In this document: in pieces, positions 60,476 through 64,000 of the stretch
How positions within the stretch are numbered: position 1 is the first letter of the stretch
How the letters are laid out: every line of letters starts with the position of its first letter
Assembly: GCA_023421505.1 (NCBI GenBank)
Contig: JAEZTJ010000033.1
Location: 1 to 64,000 of the forward strand
Length of the DNA stretch: 64,000 bases
Direction: 5' to 3'
Origin: Bacillota bacterium
GTDB lineage: Bacteria; Bacillota; Clostridia; Lachnospirales; Lachnospiraceae
Translations under genes and position numbers: made by a program
Notes under the pieces: model-generated
Seen by the model: only the letters and a program-made list of their open reading frames with translations
Databases searched by the model: none
Told to the model about the DNA's origin: nothing

Positions 60476-61954
60476 CTACTCAGATTTTTTTAAGGACTGG
60501 AAGACTAAGGTTGGATTAGTTCCATCGTTAGCAATCTCTACGGTATAACTCATGGTCTCATAGCCATCCTGTATAAAGGTTAATACATGACTTCCTATCA
60601 CTTTCTTAAATTCACAGGGTGCCGTGCCCACATAGTCTCCATCCAGATACACCGAAGCACCACTAGGCTCCTTCACATATATCTTATGTGTTTTATCGGT
60701 GATCTTATCTGGTTTGGTGTTAGTACTCTCTGAGGAAGTATCTGTATTTGTACTGTCTGAAGGCGTGCTATCTATGTCCTTATCATCGTCACTCTTATTA
60801 TCTGTAATAACACCTGATGTATCCGTATCCGAACCGGTATCCGGGGAGGTATCTGTCTCGGTAGCAACTGCTTCTTCACTGCTCTCTGCTTCCGGCAAAT
60901 TAATTTTTATTACTTTACTTTTTGAATCAACCTCAAGGATGCCTTCATAAGTTGTATATCCACCCAGCATAGCAACCACCGAATGTTCTCCATAACTTAG
61001 AGCAATTGGATCCCCGTAGGTAGTTAATTTCTTGTCAATATATAAATCAGCCCCCACTGGCGTAATCTCAAAGGTGATTTCACCTTCCTTTAAGCCTTTC
61101 GACGAAAGATCACTTAATGAAACATAAGTTACCTCGTTCCTCTTAACAGTAACAATCTTTGTAGCACTATATAAACCATTTTCTACTGTTAGATTAAAGG
61201 TACCTTCCCTGACAGCAATCGCTGTATCCTCAGTAATCTGCTGCATGGACTCATAACCAATCGTAATATAGTTGCCTATAAAATCCTCATAATCCTGAAG
61301 TATCACCGTACCGTGACCTCTCGTTACAACAATTGACCATATGGTTTCTTCCTTGCCCCAGACTGTTACTGTATCCTGCTCTGTTAAGTCTTCTACAGGA
61401 ATAACTTCTTCTCCGTCAAGAATAAGAATATCCTCTGTATATCTATATTTTGTTGAAGCAATTTTTATTATTTTATCCTTTGAGCTAATGCTCATATTCT
61501 TAACATCCGGATATTCCCAGGCTACTTTTGATGTATTCATACTAAGAAGCCTGTTCTTATCTTGCTCATAAAAAGCATCCACCATGCTACCAATGGCTAC
61601 CTGATTAATTGTAATCTTCTTTCCATATTTATCTGTAAGATCAGTTCCTCCATTATAACTAAGTACAACAGCCTCCTGACGGTTTACATCATAAAGTGTA
61701 ATCTGTTTATTTTGGGTATCAATCTCTTTAACAACCGCTAATAGCTGATTACCAGTGGCTGCAGCCTGAGTTGAATTATTAACGTCCTGTTTCTTACTGT
61801 CAGTTACCGGGCTCTTCTTACTTCCTGAATCCGAAGCTGCAAGCATTGTAGCCAGCAAAATCGCAGATAAAAAGCCAAGCCCAATCAGCAGACTGACAAT
61901 TGGCCTTGTATTTACCTTATAACGGTTCTTCGGTTCCTCATTCCATGACTCCAT
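60476..61954 (-). CDS. Secreted or anchored PEGA-domain protein
   Basis: A 492-residue protein. A membrane segment (about 20-40, 'IVSLLIGLGFLSAILLATML') anchors a large external part. After several beta-rich modules, one PEGA-like module ('ITPVGADLYIDKKLTTYGDP', about 297-345) and a second, clearer one at the end ('YVKEPSGASVYLDGDYVGTA', about 422-490) are separated by an acidic Ser/Thr/Asp linker. PEGA domains are common surface-protein modules. Start choice: GAGGG stands 8 bases before ATG 61954; ATG 61969 is also in frame but has no clear site. Confidence 0.82.
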   Translation of the reverse strand: MESWNEEPKNRYKVNTRPIVSLLIGLGFLSAILLATMLAASDSGSKKSPVTDSKKQDVNNSTQAAATGNQLLAVVKEIDTQNKQITLYDVNRQEAVVLSYNGGTDLTDKYGKKITINQVAIGSMVDAFYEQDKNRLLSMNTSKVAWEYPDVKNMSISSKDKIIKIASTKYRYTEDILILDGEEVIPVEDLTEQDTVTVWGKEETIWSIVVTRGHGTVILQDYEDFIGNYITIGYESMQQITEDTAIAVREGTFNLTVENGLYSATKIVTVKRNEVTYVSLSDLSSKGLKEGEITFEITPVGADLYIDKKLTTYGDPIALSYGEHSVVAMLGGYTTYEGILEVDSKSKVIKINLPEAESSEEAVATETDTSPDTGSDTDTSGVITDNKSDDDKDIDSTPSDSTNTDTSSESTNTKPDKITDKTHKIYVKEPSGASVYLDGDYVGTAPCEFKKVIGSHVLTFIQDGYETMSYTVEIANDGTNPTLVFQSLKKSE

Positions 61955-61993
61955 CCATTGTTCCCTCATAATCGTTGGTAATTAGTATAATGG

Positions 61994-62053
61994 AAGAATA
62001 GCGTCTTTTGCTATTCTTTATAAGCCTCGTATGCGAGGCTTTGGGCCTGCATG
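61994..62053 (+). other. Paired hairpins upstream of the PEGA gene, with the TTTGGGCCTGCAT word
   Basis: AAGAATAG/CTATTCTT (about 61994-62018) is followed by AAGCCTCG/CGAGGCTT (62022-62041) and then TTTGGGCCTGCAT, which also ends the repeat at 35911-35958. No T run follows on either strand. Confidence 0.55.
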
Positions 62054-62118
62054 ATTTTTGCAAGACTATTCATACTATGTATTATAGCTCACCTAAAATG
62101 ATTCTTCAATCCTTTAAT

Positions 62119-63204
62119 CTATAGGATACTTTCCAGTTTCCGTAAGAATATTTCCTTTTTAGAGTTCTGTTCGCCTATCGTATTTAACTTCTGAATGTTC
62201 CTGCCTGAAACCCAGGATTTCTTACCGTTATAATAAAAATTAGTAATCTTCCAGAATTTCTCAGGGTATAAGAGTAAAAGGTATAAAATATTTAACTCTT
62301 GCTTTGAAATGGACTTAACCCTGTCATAGGCTTCTATTATATTGCTCCCATAGAAAATATCCCAATCATTCTTTTCCATTACCTTTCGGATAAACTGATA
62401 AAGATCCGAAACCTGAAGACCAATATAGCTTTTTTCAAAGTTTGTAGTTGCAATCGCACCTCCACCCGGTGCTATCTCAGCAACACATAACGGCTGCTTA
62501 TTTACCCAGCCCGGCGGAACATAGGTCTTTGTGATGGCTTCTGTTTTATTCTTCATCATAATAATATTATGATAAGTGTAATTTCCGTGGCAGACATTGC
62601 GCCCTTTTATTGCTGCCTCCAAAAGTGCAGCATAGGAGGATTTTAAAAGTCTGTCTAATGCAGCTAAGCCCTGTTCATAAAAGCTATCATAATAATTTAA
62701 ATAAAGCAGTTCAAATTCATTCTTCTGTCTTTTATCCCTGATATAGGTTTTTACGCGTTTTAATTCTCTGTTGCGTTTATCAAAGGTTTCCACAAGATCA
62801 GGTGATATATTATGTTCCAGCTGTTCGCTTGAAAACTCAACATCCCTTAATACGCAGTGCAGCCTTGCAAGATTTGCAGCAGCAGCTTCAATCTGAGATA
62901 GCTCCTTTAAATTGCACTCTTCGCCCCAGAACCAGTTTTTCATGATATATTGACAGCCTGCGCTATCCTCGGAGATAATATCCTCATCGATTGTTCTTAC
63001 AAAAACATCCGTATTTGGATAGCCATAAAGCGACAAATGTTCCTTTACCTTGTTTTCGAACAAGGCCCTGTTTTTCGAGCCCTCGAAGCATTTATAAAGC
63101 TTCAGACCGCAGTCAGTTTCTAACAAAAAGGCGCCTCTAGCTCTATATATGTTGTATATTTTCAGATGATATTTTTTTAGTGCTTCCTGGCTTCTATCCT
63201 CCAC
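62119..63204 (-). CDS. CotS-family spore coat protein (kinase-like fold)
   Basis: A 361-residue protein of the CotS/YutH family, which has the aminoglycoside-phosphotransferase fold. It has 'YRARGAFLLETDCGLKLYKC' (N-lobe strands), 'CHGNYTYHNIIM' in the catalytic-loop position, where active kinases have HGDxxxxN, so Asp is replaced by Asn and activity is doubtful, and C-terminal 'YPEKFWKITNFYYNGKKSW', very typical of spore coat CotS members. GGGAGGG lies 6 bases before GTG 63204; the longer frame from ATG 63225 overlaps that site. Confidence 0.9.
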   Translation of the reverse strand: MEDRSQEALKKYHLKIYNIYRARGAFLLETDCGLKLYKCFEGSKNRALFENKVKEHLSLYGYPNTDVFVRTIDEDIISEDSAGCQYIMKNWFWGEECNLKELSQIEAAAANLARLHCVLRDVEFSSEQLEHNISPDLVETFDKRNRELKRVKTYIRDKRQKNEFELLYLNYYDSFYEQGLAALDRLLKSSYAALLEAAIKGRNVCHGNYTYHNIIMMKNKTEAITKTYVPPGWVNKQPLCVAEIAPGGGAIATTNFEKSYIGLQVSDLYQFIRKVMEKNDWDIFYGSNIIEAYDRVKSISKQELNILYLLLLYPEKFWKITNFYYNGKKSWVSGRNIQKLNTIGEQNSKKEIFLRKLESIL

Positions 63205-63347
63205 AGCTAACCCTCCCAACCACACATCATAATATAGACGCCTATTATAACCTACTCAGAGTATTGAAGTTGTGCTCTGCATGCAAATCGGCGTATGATA
63301 AACCCGTCTTTTTAATATTATGATATGACATTCGATTTCATGAATAT

Positions 63348-63390
63348 AAAAAGCCTCAGAAGAAATAACTTTTTCATTCTTCTGAGACTT
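63348..63390 (-). terminator. Terminator of the tRNA nucleotidyltransferase gene
   Basis: CTCAGAAGAA (63355-63364) and TTCTTCTGAG (63377-63386) form a perfect 10-bp stem. Read on the minus strand it is followed by CTTTTTAT. The remaining bases of the 63205-63578 gap are AT-rich and show nothing else. Confidence 0.88.
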
Positions 63391-63578
63391 TATTTCAATC
63401 TATTTCATATAGTGAAAATTATATACTTATATAGCTCATATTCGTACTGGATTATAATCCAGCTTTAATTTTTACTTTCCAATAAACTGAAAATATTTGT
63501 AATAACAGGATTTGAATTCTAGTTGTATACAATACTTGCAGTGATAGGTTACATAATTAGCTGTAAAATATTAATTAA

Positions 63579-64000
63579 TTAATTTACATTCTTATACTTT
63601 TCAGCTAATTTACGAGACAGGAAAAGCAACTGCTCTTTTTCATTGAGCTTTGGATCTTCTAGGACAGCGTCTAGCAGCTGCTTTAATATATCTCCCATAA
63701 CTCGTCCCGGGTTTATTCCGATACTGATCAGATCCTTTCCGTTAATCGAAAGCTCCTTTAAACTGACACATTCCTTACCTTTTATTATCTCTTCATAAAG
63801 TCTCCTTGCTTCCGTGAGACGCTCCTGTTTTTCCTTTGTATGCTCCGGATTTTTCGCAGAGGTATCTGCTCTGTTTACCTCGAACAATAGCTCCATATAT
63901 TCCTTCCCGATCTTTGAAGCTGCCTTTCTCATGCCAGCAGGAGTCAGTACAAAGCGGTAATCATGCCAGCGTATTAAATGAACTACCGTTTCCAATGTAT
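63579..64000 (-). CDS. CCA tRNA nucleotidyltransferase, C-terminal part
   Basis: The gene runs off the right edge; 140 codons of the C-terminal part are visible, and no start codon with a ribosome-binding site lies inside the window. Words such as 'VVHLIRWHDYRFVLTP', 'RKAASKIGKEYMELLFEVNR' (the RNA-binding helical domain) and 'INGKDLISIGINPGRVMGDI' (a tail motif G-x-D-L-x-x-x-G-x-x-P-G-x-x-x-G) identify the bacterial poly(A) polymerase/CCA-adding family. The nucleotidyl-transfer domain with DxD lies outside the window. Confidence 0.87.
   Translation of the reverse strand, partial: TLETVVHLIRWHDYRFVLTPAGMRKAASKIGKEYMELLFEVNRADTSAKNPEHTKEKQERLTEARRLYEEIIKGKECVSLKELSINGKDLISIGINPGRVMGDILKQLLDAVLEDPKLNEKEQLLFLSRKLAEKYKNVN

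Overview
The window looks like a chromosomal segment of a spore-forming, low-GC, anaerobic Firmicute, most likely a Lachnospiraceae / Clostridium cluster XIVa organism. This rests on gene content: an electron-bifurcating [FeFe] hydrogenase operon, reverse-type rubrerythrin with PerR, a eukaryote-like (type 2) IleS behind a T-box leader, sporulation genes (spoIIR, an alpha/beta SASP, CotS-like and SPOCS/LysM proteins), Veg, DUF951 and DUF6171. No rRNA, tRNA, CRISPR array or intact prophage was seen.

Layout. 1-102: start of a minus-strand gene cut by the edge. 567-5945: hydrogenase operon (NuoE-like subunit, GHKL ATPase, [2Fe-2S] protein, NuoF-like subunit, HydA) with a tandem repeat of Shine-Dalgarno/anti-Shine-Dalgarno hairpins in the middle. 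6141-11356: a small unknown protein, two paralogous chemoreceptors and an XRE regulator. 11357-15437: an accessory patch with a deaminase, a reverse-transcriptase remnant, a possible rubrerythrin gene scrap, a DUF4386-like membrane protein, a broken TetR gene, an IS110 remnant and an intact TetR gene. 15649-18834: rubrerythrin, PerR and a DEAD-box helicase. 19161-29073: a minus-strand run with YgiQ-type radical SAM, secreted trigger-factor-like lipoprotein, c-di-AMP receptor, T-box/ileS, asparaginase and a HEPN-like/V4R protein. 29278-29572: a 295-bp quasi-palindrome. 29773-31810: YtrA-type GntR regulator with ABC transporter. 32110-40273: pncB, VanY-type carboxypeptidase, PlsC, CapA, spoIIR and ispE. 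40423-45686: spore/envelope proteins, Veg, a PrcB-like lipoprotein and an MBL hydrolase/TetR pair. 46031-54259: ClpB, a methyltransferase, an SASP gene, HD-GYP, ExoA, a HAD phosphatase and two small Cys-rich proteins. 54520-64000: hemolysin III, a TetR/radical-SAM module, a candidate small RNA, pgi, a coiled-coil membrane protein, a PEGA protein, CotS-like protein and the 3' part of a tRNA CCA-adding enzyme.

How it works together. The hydrogenase operon would couple NADH and reduced ferredoxin to H2 formation in fermentation, and pgi is a glycolytic enzyme. Rubrerythrin and PerR form a peroxide-defence pair with PerR-like boxes. Several genes carry visible cis-regulation: T-box for ileS, palindromic operators next to two tetR genes and one gntR gene, a CIRCE-like element over the clpB ribosome-binding site, and multi-hairpin leaders for spoIIR and the VanY-type gene. 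Many start codons were moved downstream of the longest open frame because the Shine-Dalgarno sequence demanded it; these choices are stated in each entry. The most unusual structures are the SD/anti-SD tandem repeat, the 295-bp palindrome, the HEPN-like/V4R-asparaginase pair, and the candidate RNA at 57.2-57.4 kb.
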